Shown here piece by piece: positions 7,253 to 13,601 of a DNA stretch of 26,390 nt. The stretch spans positions 1-26,390 of IMG/VR virus record IMGVR_UViG_3300049811_000048, one strand, 5' to 3'. Origin of the DNA: a virus. The notes under the pieces were generated by a model that was not told the origin of the DNA, searched no databases, and saw nothing but the letters and a program-made list of their open reading frames with translations. Every line of letters starts with the position of its first letter. Position 1 is the stretch's first letter. A program made the translations under genes and the position numbers.

Positions 7253-8044
7253 ATGTCGAGCAATGACTGGGGCGCGCGCCTTGTGCGCGAAGCTAAGGGC
7301 TTCATGGGCGAAGAGCGCAAGGGCAGCGGCGCCATTGCGCGCTACGTCGCAAAGACTGTCACCCCGTATATCGGCGTTCTCGTTTCGGAAGGCGCTGCCG
7401 TGTGGCGTCCTGACAGTGACGAGGCGGTGAAGCAAGTCACGGCGCGCCTTCTTGAAGACGCGAACGTGGCAAGCATCGCGGGCTTGAAGCCGGAAGCCGC
7501 GCAGGACGTACGCAACGTTCAAGGCTTCATCCGCCGCGCGGTGAAGCTCTATCGCGCGTGCTGCATTCTCGCTGATCGGCACGAAACCGGCGTTGACTGG
7601 AGCAAGCCGGAACCTCTGTTCCCCGTCGCGTGGTTTGTGCCGGAAGGCCGCATCCGCGTAATCAAGTCAAAGTCTGCGCACTTCCTGCCCATGACTGGCA
7701 AGGAAGCGCAAGTCATGCGGCTGGAAACCGACGATGATGAGGATGAGACGCATAAGTTCACTGTGAGCGAGAAAGCTATCATCTCGCTCGCATTCCCTGC
7801 TGCCGCGCGGGGCACGCCGGAAGAAAGCGGCGAAGCGGCCGAGCTTACCACGCTTTCCGGCGCGGTAGATGCGACTCTGAGCATGCTTGCGAAAGCAGAT
7901 TACGCCATCTCCGGTGAAGCTTCGCAAGCATTCGTGGCGATGCTTGAAGCCTTCATGGATGCGTCGCCTTCCAATCTCGCGCTCATTGCCGGGCTTGTGG
8001 AAGCCCGCGCCAGCAAGCGCGACGCTGAGAGCGTGGCAGCCTGA
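7253..8044 (+). CDS. Early protein of unknown function, 263 residues
   Basis: The ATG at 7253 is chosen because TTAGGAGAG lies just upstream. An in-frame ATG at 7178 would add 25 residues but has no good ribosome site. The protein begins MSSNDWGARLVREAKGFMGE. It has an N-terminal helical region, a central Trp/Pro-containing stretch (PLFPVAWFVPEGRIRVIKSK), an acidic cluster (ETDDDEDETH) near residue 165 and an Ala-rich helical C-terminus. No membrane segment or catalytic motif is evident. It is the first sizeable gene after the operator-like promoter and has its own trailing stem-loop. Codon choice resembles the genes at 17532 and 18065 more than its neighbours. A host-takeover or DNA-binding early protein is possible but not shown. 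Confidence 0.7.
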   Translation: MSSNDWGARLVREAKGFMGEERKGSGAIARYVAKTVTPYIGVLVSEGAAVWRPDSDEAVKQVTARLLEDANVASIAGLKPEAAQDVRNVQGFIRRAVKLYRACCILADRHETGVDWSKPEPLFPVAWFVPEGRIRVIKSKSAHFLPMTGKEAQVMRLETDDDEDETHKFTVSEKAIISLAFPAAARGTPEESGEAAELTTLSGAVDATLSMLAKADYAISGEASQAFVAMLEAFMDASPSNLALIAGLVEARASKRDAESVAA

Positions 8045-8053
8045 CGCAACACT

Positions 8054-8082
8054 GTGGCAGGGGATCAAGCATCCCCTGCCAC
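8054..8082 (+). terminator. Strong stem-loop after the 263-residue gene (no T-run)
   Basis: GTGGCAGGGGAT (8054-8065) and ATCCCCTGCCAC (8071-8082) form a perfect 12-base stem with loop CAAGC. No T-run follows, so it may be an RNA-stabilising or processing hairpin rather than a classical terminator. The arms start with the same GTGGCA as the palindromes at 6361-6508. Confidence 0.55.
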
Positions 8083-8158
8083 GCTTCGCACGCTTGCTAT
8101 GCGTAGCAGGCTCGCAAAGCGTGGCAATGTCGCGACGCTGATTTGGGGAGATTGATTT

Positions 8159-8377
8159 ATGCAAAGCAAACCCGACATCGGCAAGCCGGTGACGCTGTAT
8201 CTAGTCATGGATGTAGCGTTGCCCGATGGCACAATGCCAAGCGCAGAGATGCGCATTCAGGGGCCGCAGGTTATGGTGTATGCCGCCATGACGAGTGCGA
8301 TTGTTCTATTCGCGCGGCGTGTGGGTGTAGCGCCTGACAAGGTAAGCTACTCGCAAACATGGGAGGACCATGCATGA
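8159..8377 (+). CDS. Small protein of unknown function, 72 residues
   Basis: GGGGAG lies about eight bases before the ATG. The protein starts MQSKPDIGKPVTLYLVMDVA and has a mostly beta-type first half, then a hydrophobic helix (MVYAAMTSAIVLFARRVGV, residues 39-57) and the tail WEDHA. The helix could be amphipathic or membrane-associated. The stop overlaps the start of the next gene (ATGCATGA), so the two are probably co-translated. No family is recognised. Confidence 0.6.
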   Translation: MQSKPDIGKPVTLYLVMDVALPDGTMPSAEMRIQGPQVMVYAAMTSAIVLFARRVGVAPDKVSYSQTWEDHA

Positions 8378-8634
8378 CGCGCCCCCTCTCATACATCGCG
8401 CAAGACATCTTGCGTGCATGGCCCAAGCCTAGCCCGTATGCGCTGCCGTATATCCGTGCGATGCACGAATGCAGTGCGATAACGGATAGCTACGGCGCAG
8501 ACACAGCCGAAAGCGTGGTGCGTTACTTCCTGTCCAATGCACAATCATGGCGTGGCGATGCAGCGCGCGCTATAAAAGCGGAGTTGAACGCGATGCTCCG
8601 CGAGTGTGAAGCGCGCAGGAAAGCAAAGCGCTAA
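8374..8634 (+). CDS. Small protein of unknown function, 86 residues
   Basis: The ATG at 8374 overlaps the preceding stop and follows GGGAGG by seven bases, which decides this start over an upstream in-frame ATG at 8359. The product begins MTRPLSYIAQDILRAWPKPS and continues as a helical, Arg/Ala-rich protein with the basic C-terminus RECEARRKAKR. The composition suggests a soluble protein that may bind nucleic acid or a protein partner. It ends the first small-gene cluster, just before a strong terminator. Confidence 0.65.
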   Translation: MTRPLSYIAQDILRAWPKPSPYALPYIRAMHECSAITDSYGADTAESVVRYFLSNAQSWRGDAARAIKAELNAMLRECEARRKAKR

Positions 8635-8658
8635 GCCTAGCTTTCCTGCCGCAAACCG

Positions 8659-8690
8659 CCCCGCCTGGATACGTCCGGGCGGGGTATTGT
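8659..8690 (+). terminator. Rho-independent-type terminator with TACG loop
   Basis: CCCCGCCTGGA (8659-8669) pairs with TCCGGGCGGGG (8674-8684), including one G-T pair, around a TACG tetraloop. TATTGT follows, only moderately T-rich. It closes the cluster 7253-8634 just before the promoter at 8701. Confidence 0.65.
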
Positions 8691-8700
8691 CGTATGACAT

Positions 8701-8729
8701 TTGACACTAGCCGCATTCTATGCTATGTT
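8701..8729 (+). promoter_or_regulatory. Sigma70-like promoter
   Basis: TTGACA at 8701-8706, 17 bases, TATGTT at 8724-8729, with TGC immediately before the -10. It lies between a terminator and the gene at 8822. The leader contains small hairpins (GTTGC-GTCAA-GCAAC at 8746-8760 and TGCTTT-ATGC-AAAGCA just after it). Confidence 0.75.
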
Positions 8730-8821
8730 ACACACATAAACTAGCGTTGCGTCAAGCAACCTTGCTTTATGCAAAGCAGCGTTGCTTCACGCAATGATGC
8801 GTGGATGTAGGGAGAACCGAC

Positions 8822-9076
8822 ATGCTCGACAGAACCAAAGCGTTCCGCATCAATCAAGCACGCTCGCAGGGATGGGGCGAGCGGGCTGAAGCATTCGTAA
8901 CGTGGCAGGATGATATGGATAAGCACGTTCAGGCGCGCTGCGGCATAGGCATTCATGACCTGCCAGATTGGGATTTCGCAAGCGCATTTGAGCGCGGCGA
9001 GAGCGCGAAGGATGCAGCGGAGCGCTTTATTGAGGATTTGTCCGAAGCGCTTGGCATAGATGAATACGATTTCTGA
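8822..9076 (+). CDS. Small acidic protein of unknown function, 84 residues
   Basis: GTAGGGAGAACC precedes the ATG at 8822 and favours it over the in-frame GTG at 8801. The protein begins MLDRTKAFRINQARSQGWGE, carries many Trp/Asp/Glu residues and ends in the acidic GIDEYDF. The second half (FASAFERGESAKDAAERFIE) is predicted helical. The gene follows the 8701 promoter directly and heads a run of small genes up to 11261. No family is recognised. Confidence 0.65.
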   Translation: MLDRTKAFRINQARSQGWGERAEAFVTWQDDMDKHVQARCGIGIHDLPDWDFASAFERGESAKDAAERFIEDLSEALGIDEYDF

Positions 9077-9104
9077 TTTACACAAAGCAAAGAGGAGAAC
9101 TGAG

Positions 9105-9536
9105 ATGAGCAAGAAAGAATTGCCCCGCGTGGGGGATACGGTGTGGGTGCGGGCGGAAGTGACCGAGATTGAGGGCTCCGGTCACATGCTGCCTATCCGT
9201 ATCTACGACTGGGTGTCGGCATCCGACTGGCGCCCCGACGCCCCCGCCGAGGTCGAGCGCAAGCCGTGGGAGGTGCTGCGCGAGGCGGCAGAAATTATCC
9301 AGAAGCGCAGCACCGGGGGAACACCTGCGCTTCTGCGTCAGCACGCAACGATGATGGAGCGCGAGGCCACCACGCCGCCCGATCCGGTGGAGGTGCTACG
9401 CGAATACGACCGCGTGCAATCAGAGGCGTGGCCCGGCGGTCCAGAAGAAATGCCGAGTCACCACCCGGGGCTGTCAATTTGGCGCGATGCCCGTCGCGTT
9501 CTCGCCGCGCACGACGCGAAAAAGGAGCGCAAGTGA
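9105..9536 (+). CDS. Accessory protein of unknown function, GC-rich gene
   Basis: The ATG at 9105 follows AGAGGAGAACTG, which fixes the start. The 143-residue product has a beta-type N-terminal region with VGDTVWVRAEVTEIEG, then two similar helical stretches, KPWEVLREAAEIIQKRS (about 55-71) and DPVEVLREYDRVQSEAW (about 91-107). This suggests an internal duplication of an EVLRE helix. Base composition is clearly richer in G and C, with codons such as GCC, CCC and GAG, than the surrounding small genes. The gene overlaps the next by one base (TGATG) and also supplies its AAGGAG. It looks like a modular phage accessory gene acquired separately. Function unknown. Confidence 0.65.
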   Translation: MSKKELPRVGDTVWVRAEVTEIEGSGHMLPIRIYDWVSASDWRPDAPAEVERKPWEVLREAAEIIQKRSTGGTPALLRQHATMMEREATTPPDPVEVLREYDRVQSEAWPGGPEEMPSHHPGLSIWRDARRVLAAHDAKKERK

Positions 9537-9757
9537 TGCGTATAATCTATCTTGGCGGTGATAATGACATGCAATGGCTGCGCACTACGCACTGGCAGAA
9601 CCTTCCTGCCGATGCGCGATGCGCGCTACTGCATGGCAACGAAGATGCGCCAGAGAAGATCGAAGCATGGCGCAGTGATAACCCCAAGCACCAACAGCCT
9701 GCGGATTACACGCTCACGCCTGTTCGCTTTGTGCAGCCCTTTGAAGGAGAGCAGTGA
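9536..9757 (+). CDS. Small protein of unknown function, 73 residues
   Basis: The start is the ATG of GTGATG, after AAAAAGGAG in the end of the upstream gene. The product begins MRIIYLGGDNDMQWLRTTHW and ends VRFVQPFEGEQ. A short beta strand with Gly-Gly-Asp near the N-terminus is visible, but no complete nucleotide-binding motif. Larger open frames in the same reading frame further upstream are artefacts of the GC-rich neighbour. Confidence 0.6.
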   Translation: MRIIYLGGDNDMQWLRTTHWQNLPADARCALLHGNEDAPEKIEAWRSDNPKHQQPADYTLTPVRFVQPFEGEQ

Positions 9758-9758
9758 C

Positions 9759-10025
9759 ATGCGCATCATCTGCATTGACCGCGCACTCGGCAACACAGCG
9801 TGGGTGCAAATCTGCAACCGCGCTGGCGTTAACGAAGTGCTGCGTGTGAAGCTTGTGCATCAACCACAAGGTGTGCAAGCAATCGCGCATCTCGATGGCG
9901 ACGAAGAGAACCTAGTGCGCGTGATGAATTGCGGCATTCATCGCGTAGTGCTTATCTGGATCGAACACTTCATGCCGCGCTTCAAGCGTGAAGCGCATGG
10001 CGCAATCATGGAATGGGAGTGCTGA
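9759..10025 (+). CDS. Small protein of unknown function, 88 residues
   Basis: GAAGGAGAGCAGTGAC precedes the ATG, and the upstream TGA ends one base before it. The product begins MRIICIDRALGNTAWVQICN. It contains hydrophobic strands (HRVVLIWIEHFM, about residues 61-72) and a basic stretch after them. The start resembles that of the preceding protein (MRII followed by two hydrophobic residues), so the two could be distant relatives. No known domain is recognised. Confidence 0.6.
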   Translation: MRIICIDRALGNTAWVQICNRAGVNEVLRVKLVHQPQGVQAIAHLDGDEENLVRVMNCGIHRVVLIWIEHFMPRFKREAHGAIMEWEC

Positions 10026-10026
10026 C

Positions 10027-10254
10027 ATGAGCGTCAAGTTTGACCGTGATGTGCCAATCCCCAGCAGCGCAGCAGGAAGACCTCGCAAATCTCCCGCGTG
10101 GCATATGCAGCCAGGAGATAGCACAATCATTCCAATAGGACAGCGCCCAGGGTGGCTGGAAATTCTCAAAGCACGAGGACTGCGTGGCATTACACGTTCC
10201 GCTAACTGTCCGAGCAAACACGTGCGCATCTGGTGCGTGGAGAAGAAGTCATGA
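10027..10254 (+). CDS. Small conserved phage protein (GRPRK/GDS type)
   Basis: The 75-residue product begins MSVKFDRDVPIPSSAAGRPR, followed by KSPAWHMQPGDSTIIPIG and ending SKHVRIWCVEKKS. This pattern (IPxPxxxxGRPxK, then MxxGDS, then a C-terminal VRxW strand) occurs in many small phage proteins of unknown role, as I remember them. It probably forms a small beta-rich fold. The preceding stop ends one base before the ATG, with GGGAGTGC as ribosome site. Confidence 0.65.
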   Translation: MSVKFDRDVPIPSSAAGRPRKSPAWHMQPGDSTIIPIGQRPGWLEILKARGLRGITRSANCPSKHVRIWCVEKKS

Positions 10255-10418
10255 GCGACACGCTTGAACGCATCTACGTGATGGCAATCCGCACGCGCGA
10301 TGGTGCAGTGTATATCAACGGCGAGCGGTATGTGAATTTCCCGAAGCATCTTATTGTGGAAGACGAGAAGGACAAGCAGGAATGCGAAGCATCATTACAA
10401 TCACCGCAATCGCGCTGA
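10251..10418 (+). CDS. Small protein of unknown function, 55 residues
   Basis: The ATG overlaps the previous stop (ATGA) and follows GGAGAAGAAG. The protein starts MSDTLERIYVMAIRTRDGAV and is charged throughout. A hydrophilic central beta hairpin is likely (AVYINGERYVNF). Its last 37 bases overlap the next gene in another frame. Confidence 0.55.
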   Translation: MSDTLERIYVMAIRTRDGAVYINGERYVNFPKHLIVEDEKDKQECEASLQSPQSR

Positions 10419-10567
10419 TCACCTCTGCGTGTGAGGCGCCTCCGCGTGAGCCTCCATGCGACACACTGTTCTGCGCACAAGCGCGCTTGGACAGCGTGAA
10501 CCGAATGCTTGATGCAAGACGCAGTGTGGTGTGTGTCAGCTTTGGACATACACTCGTTTGTGAATAG
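10382..10567 (+). CDS. Small lipoprotein-like protein
   Basis: The 61-residue product begins MRSIITITAIALITSAC, a short basic start and hydrophobic stretch ending in TSAC with Cys17, consistent with a lipoprotein signal, although the -3 residue is Thr rather than Leu. The mature part would be about 45 residues with four further Cys (26, 31, 51, 60), so two disulfides are possible in the periplasm. AAGGA lies nine bases upstream, inside the preceding gene, giving a 37-base overlap. Phage lipoproteins of this size include spanin subunits and superinfection-exclusion proteins; context does not decide. Confidence 0.55.
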   Translation: MRSIITITAIALITSACEAPPREPPCDTLFCAQARLDSVNRMLDARRSVVCVSFGHTLVCE

Positions 10568-10578
10568 GAGCAGTCAAG

Positions 10579-10785
10579 ATGACGCGCAAAGATTATAACG
10601 CAATCGCGGCAGCGCTTAACAAAGTGCAGCCGTGCAAGGGAATTCCAATGGAGCAACAGACAGCAACACAGCTTGCGTCTGTTGCTGCATGGGAGCAGTG
10701 CGTCGAAGCCGTAAGCGGCGCGCTATACGGAACCAATCCATTATACAACGCAAGCAAGTTTCGTGCTGCATGTAAGGGAGAGTGA
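10579..10785 (+). CDS. Small conserved phage protein, 68 residues
   Basis: ATAGGAGCAGTCAAG precedes the ATG. The product begins MTRKDYNAIAAALNKVQPCK, a helical start of a type seen in many small phage proteins, followed by a helical Ala/Glu-rich middle and NPLYNASKFRAACKGE at the end. It is probably a small all-helical soluble protein. Function unknown. Confidence 0.65.
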   Translation: MTRKDYNAIAAALNKVQPCKGIPMEQQTATQLASVAAWEQCVEAVSGALYGTNPLYNASKFRAACKGE

Positions 10786-10786
10786 C

Positions 10787-11083
10787 ATGAGCGACACTCC
10801 CAAAAATCGGCGCGAGTTGCTTGAATTGTTAAAGCGTGGAATGGCTGAGCGCTTTGCGCATCCAAATCCTAATGCTGCTGCATATGCGTATGATGCGTTT
10901 GCCAACATAATGCTGGATAAAATCGAGGCCGCAGGCTGCGTGGTGGTGCCGAGGGAGGCGACGGAGGAGATGTGGCGCGCCGCAGTGGATGCGCCGTTTG
11001 AGCATGTGCGCCACATTTACCTTGCCATCCACCGCGCCATGACCGCCGCCAGCCCCTACGCGCCCGAACAGGAGGACAAGTAG
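10787..11083 (+). CDS. Small modular protein of unknown function, 98 residues
   Basis: AAGGGAGAGTGAC precedes the ATG, and an upstream in-frame start at 10763 is rejected. The N-terminal half (MSDTPKNRRELLELLKRGMA, then helix to residue 45) uses AT-richer codons. The second half, starting near KIEAAGCVVVPREATEEMW (residues 45-63), is GC-rich. The GxVVVPxEATxEMW module appears in many phage and prophage accessory proteins as I remember. The composition change inside the gene suggests a mosaic junction near 10920. Confidence 0.6.
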   Translation: MSDTPKNRRELLELLKRGMAERFAHPNPNAAAYAYDAFANIMLDKIEAAGCVVVPREATEEMWRAAVDAPFEHVRHIYLAIHRAMTAASPYAPEQEDK

Positions 11084-11084
11084 C

Positions 11085-11261
11085 ATGGACATGATCACAC
11101 TTGTCACACTTCTATTCACAATCTGCACAACACAACCATTCTCCAATGAGGATCGGTGCGAGCATGGCCAGGTGCGAGCACCTACATGCGAGATCGCAAT
11201 CCGTCACGTGCTGCAAGGGCTGCGGCCGACGCAGAATGTTTATTTGCATTCGTGCGTGTGA
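11085..11261 (+). CDS. Small secreted or membrane-anchored Cys-containing protein
   Basis: The 58-residue frame starts at the ATG after GGAGGACAAGTAGC. The N-terminus MDMITLVTLLFTICTTQPFS is a short hydrophobic segment like a signal peptide or anchor. The remainder has Cys at 25, 36 and 57 besides Cys14 in the hydrophobic part. There is no standard lipobox. The product is probably exported to the periplasm or held in the inner membrane. The gene ends a cluster and is followed by about 220 non-coding bases. Confidence 0.5.
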   Translation: MDMITLVTLLFTICTTQPFSNEDRCEHGQVRAPTCEIAIRHVLQGLRPTQNVYLHSCV

Positions 11262-11409
11262 TGCACTCACATGCAAGCTGCATCGCAGCGTAGGGCGCAG
11301 GCACATCTCGCGCCGATCAGTCGCCTGCGGGGCCTCCCTGCGGGGCGAACGAACGGACGCAGGGTAGCACACACAAACCGTGGCATGGGTAGTAGCCCGT
11401 TACCACTCA

Positions 11410-11448
11410 CATCACCGGCCTGAATAACCATCATTCAGGCCGGTGATG
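11410..11448 (+). terminator. Perfect 16-base stem-loop without T-run
   Basis: CATCACCGGCCTGAAT (11410-11425) and ATTCAGGCCGGTGATG (11433-11448) form a 16-base perfect stem with loop AACCATC. It sits in the 220-base gap after the gene ending at 11261. No T-tract follows, so termination would need another factor. A transcript-stabilising hairpin or protein site is possible. The rest of the gap (11262-11409) shows nothing else I can support. Confidence 0.55.
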
Positions 11449-11482
11449 AGGTATCCCCATACCACAATATGCAGGAGAGCGC

Positions 11483-11704
11483 ATGTATGACCCACTCTCA
11501 TTCACCATTCAGCGCACTTCACGACTATTCGTGCAGCAGTGCGCTGGAGGGTGGATCATTTGGATAGCAGGCACGCCTGCTACTAGATACAACAGCTATT
11601 TAATTCTCTACAACAATGGCCGCATCGAGCAGCACACCGATGGTGGTGATGATGACGTGCGGGTCAAAGTTATTCAGGAGGAAGAACACGATGAACAACA
11701 GTAA
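11483..11704 (+). CDS. Small protein of unknown function, 73 residues
   Basis: GCAGGAGAGCGC lies just before the ATG. The product starts MYDPLSFTIQRTSRLFVQQC, continues with a Trp/Ile-rich strand region (GGWIIWIAGTPATRYNSYLI) and ends in an acidic tail, VIQEEEHDEQQ. It is likely a small beta-rich cytoplasmic protein. The gene overlaps the next by 14 bases, and its tail carries that gene's ribosome site. Confidence 0.6.
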   Translation: MYDPLSFTIQRTSRLFVQQCAGGWIIWIAGTPATRYNSYLILYNNGRIEQHTDGGDDDVRVKVIQEEEHDEQQ

Positions 11705-12008
11705 CAAGCTAGACGCTTTGCGATATCTGCAAGAGATTAGCGCTCTTGTAGATAAAGCAACTACAGAGCTGGCACGTGCGCGCAAAATGATGCGCTTCCA
11801 CCTGTTCTTATTCAGTGTGAACGTTATAATGTTCCTGCTGCTTGATGCACCATTTAGCTACATCTGCCTAGGTGCCGCAGCAATTTCTACTGTGCTTATC
11901 ATAGTGTATGATCAAAGCGTGCGCGCAATTGCGACAACATCTCTGCTCGCATGCAACACTGCGCAGATCACTATCATGCTGCTACCGGATTTGACAGAAG
12001 ACGGCTAA
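11691..12008 (+). CDS. Small membrane protein with two to three helices
   Basis: The ATG at 11691 follows CAGGAGGAAGAACACG, which decides it over an upstream in-frame start. Of 105 residues, 1-36 form a charged helix (NKLDALRYLQEISALVDKAT). Hydrophobic segments follow at about 37-51 and 57-73, with a weaker one at 82-98. The topology is a cytoplasmic helix followed by membrane hairpins. The next promoter (11991-12019) begins inside its 3' end. No family is recognised; a membrane-modifying early protein or holin-like protein is possible, but no lysis genes surround it. Confidence 0.6.
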   Translation: MNNSNKLDALRYLQEISALVDKATTELARARKMMRFHLFLFSVNVIMFLLLDAPFSYICLGAAAISTVLIIVYDQSVRAIATTSLLACNTAQITIMLLPDLTEDG

Positions 12009-12019
12009 TCTGCTATATT
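11991..12019 (+). promoter_or_regulatory. Sigma70-like promoter, near consensus
   Basis: TTGACA (11991-11996), 17 bases, TATATT (12014-12019), with TGC before the -10. It is the best promoter match in the window. It begins inside the preceding coding region and drives the genes from 12065. Confidence 0.8.
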
Positions 12020-12025
12020 AACCCT

Positions 12026-12045
12026 TGTCAGCGCGAATGCTGACA
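12026..12045 (+). promoter_or_regulatory. Dyad at the transcription start
   Basis: TGTCAGC (12026-12032) and GCTGACA (12039-12045) surround GCGAAT. The repeat covers the predicted +1 of the 11991 promoter, so it is either an operator or a 5'-end RNA hairpin. Confidence 0.5.
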
Positions 12046-12064
12046 TCAACGTGGAGAGTGCGTT

Positions 12065-12379
12065 ATGCAAATCAATGAACCGCTGGTCTTCGAGCACAAG
12101 CTGCGTGAGCACGTGCGTGCGCAGACGCTGCGCTGCGACGAGTTTGACACGCGCGAGAATGCGCATTCATCTTCGCTTGATTGGGAGTTTACGTATAAGC
12201 ATGCTGATGGCGGGCTGTGGCATGTCACACCACCATGGCGTTACAAGCTTCACGCAAGCTTCCAAGCTGCGCAGCTTTGCGATGCAGTGACTAACGCATT
12301 CAATGCTATCCGTGCGCAGCAGGCTACAAAGACGCTGCCAACGCAGCTTACGTATTCCGGCTTTGCACAAAGCGAGTAA
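12065..12379 (+). CDS. Small protein of unknown function, 104 residues
   Basis: GTGGAGAGTGCGTT precedes the ATG. The protein begins MQINEPLVFEHKLREHVRAQ. It has a central Trp-containing beta region (DGGLWHVTPPWRYKLHASFQ) and a helical Ala-rich second half. It is the first gene after the near-consensus 11991 promoter, so it is probably well expressed early. No known domain is recognised. Confidence 0.65.
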   Translation: MQINEPLVFEHKLREHVRAQTLRCDEFDTRENAHSSSLDWEFTYKHADGGLWHVTPPWRYKLHASFQAAQLCDAVTNAFNAIRAQQATKTLPTQLTYSGFAQSE

Positions 12380-12394
12380 TCAGGAGCAACAACA

Positions 12395-12775
12395 ATGACC
12401 AATCCAGCAGACACGCTAACGGCACTTGTCGCCAATGCGAATGCAGGCACGGCTCCTAACACTCCTGACGGTGTGCTATGGCATGAGTTTGCTGTAGCAC
12501 GCACGCTTGCAAGCGCGGCAGACAAGCGCAAGAAGGCGGCGGATAAAGCAATCGCTGCGCATGTAAACAAGACGCTAGGCCAACACGTTGTCTATGACGG
12601 AGCACACCTCACGGTTGCATGCAAGACTGTTGAGACACGCGGCCAGCTAAACGAAGACGGCCTTCGTGTTGCAATGCACAAGGCTGGTCTCAAGCACGAG
12701 ACTATCGAACAGGTCTTGCAAGAAGCGCGCGGTGGTGGCAGCACTATGACTACTTATACCGTGCTGTTCAAGTAA
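12395..12775 (+). CDS. Protein of unknown function, 126 residues
   Basis: CAGGAGCAACAAC precedes the ATG at 12395. The product begins MTNPADTLTALVANANAGTA. It has a Lys/Ala-rich helix (ADKRKKAADKAIAAHVNKTL) near residues 42-61 and a C-terminal region ending GGGSTMTTYTVLFK. It may be a soluble DNA- or protein-binding factor. It follows the preceding gene by 15 bases in the same transcription unit and is followed by a 187-base gap. Confidence 0.65.
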   Translation: MTNPADTLTALVANANAGTAPNTPDGVLWHEFAVARTLASAADKRKKAADKAIAAHVNKTLGQHVVYDGAHLTVACKTVETRGQLNEDGLRVAMHKAGLKHETIEQVLQEARGGGSTMTTYTVLFK

Positions 12776-12901
12776 CCGCACCACCTGCGAAGGATACAAG
12801 ACGCAGCTTTGCTGTGCGTGTGAACGCGACACCCCACACGCGGGGGCAGCGCTAGCGCGAAAGCTTGCACACACTAGCCGCTCTCCCTGGGCAGTGTGCA
12901 T

Positions 12902-12920
12902 CCCCGCTTTATATCCGGGG
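12902..12920 (+). repeat. Small G/C hairpin in the 12776-12962 gap
   Basis: CCCCG (12902-12906) and CGGGG (12916-12920) flank CTTTATATC. The surrounding 187-base gap is otherwise without a recognisable gene or promoter. The hairpin may be a leader structure for the membrane protein at 12963. Confidence 0.35.
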
Positions 12921-12962
12921 CCTTCGCACCTTTGCATTGCGCAACACAGAAAGGATGTTGAT

Positions 12963-13205
12963 ATGGATTACATCAAAGCGACCGCCGCCGCGGCGGCGTG
13001 TTTACTACTTGTGTTGGTGGTGGTGTTCGCACTAGCAATCGTATTAGCAGTGATTACGCAGCCAATCGCATCATACGAATGCCGCGCAAAATACTCAGGC
13101 GTCGCAGTAGGTGTAAGCACTGAGTATTCAATCTTCTCCGGCTGCATCATCAACATGCCCGATGGCAGGCGCATTCCTGCTTCGGCATTTCGGGAGGTTA
13201 AGTAA
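12963..13205 (+). CDS. Small single-pass membrane protein
   Basis: The 80-residue product begins MDYIKATAAAAACLLLVLVV. One long hydrophobic helix spans about residues 8-32. The remaining 45 residues contain two Cys (40, 61) and the pattern YECRAKYSG...YSIFSGCIINMPDG. A Cys-x-hydrophobic-x-x-x-Asp-Gly pattern like this is common in small phage membrane proteins of unknown role, as I remember. AAAGGATGTTGAT gives the ribosome site. The stop directly abuts the next start. The Cys-containing part is probably periplasmic. Confidence 0.65.
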   Translation: MDYIKATAAAAACLLLVLVVVFALAIVLAVITQPIASYECRAKYSGVAVGVSTEYSIFSGCIINMPDGRRIPASAFREVK

Positions 13206-13601
13206 ATGAGTGACGAAACACCAATGACGGCAGAAGAGTTTGCCAAGCGGCGTCACGCAGAGACGCTTGACGGATTGCTAGAACAGTATCGCATGTTCCA
13301 TGATACTGTAGAGAATACGCCAGTGCATATAGATGAAATGGAGTATGCACATCAGCGCATTCTGCACGGCGCAATCGGTCTAAGCACCGAAGCAGCAGAG
13401 CTTCTTGATATCTTCAAGAAGCATCTATACGGAAAGCAGAAGCCGTTTACTACTGAGACTGCTGCACATCTCCGTGAAGAAATCGGCGACGCATTCTTCT
13501 ATCTCTTCCTCATAATGAAAGTCATGGGCTACGAGTTTGAAGACATGCTTAGTGATAACATCACCAAGCTTAGCAAGCGTTACAGCAAGGGAGCAGAATG
13601 A
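13206..13601 (+). CDS. MazG-like nucleotide pyrophosphohydrolase
   Basis: The protein has 131 residues. The central motif GLSTEAAELLDIFKKHLYGK (residues 58-77) and EEIGDAFFYLFLI (91-103) hold the two metal-binding signatures of the all-alpha NTP pyrophosphohydrolases: Glu62-x2-Glu65 and Glu92-x2-Asp95. NITKLSKRY at 118-126 matches the usual C-terminal N-x-x-K-L-x-x-R-Y. The family hydrolyses (d)NTPs to monophosphate plus pyrophosphate; phage members may cleanse the dNTP pool or lower ppGpp-type alarmones. The length fits a single-domain enzyme. The neighbouring deaminase supports a nucleotide-metabolism role. The ATG directly follows the preceding TAA. Confidence 0.88.
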   Translation: MSDETPMTAEEFAKRRHAETLDGLLEQYRMFHDTVENTPVHIDEMEYAHQRILHGAIGLSTEAAELLDIFKKHLYGKQKPFTTETAAHLREEIGDAFFYLFLIMKVMGYEFEDMLSDNITKLSKRYSKGAE

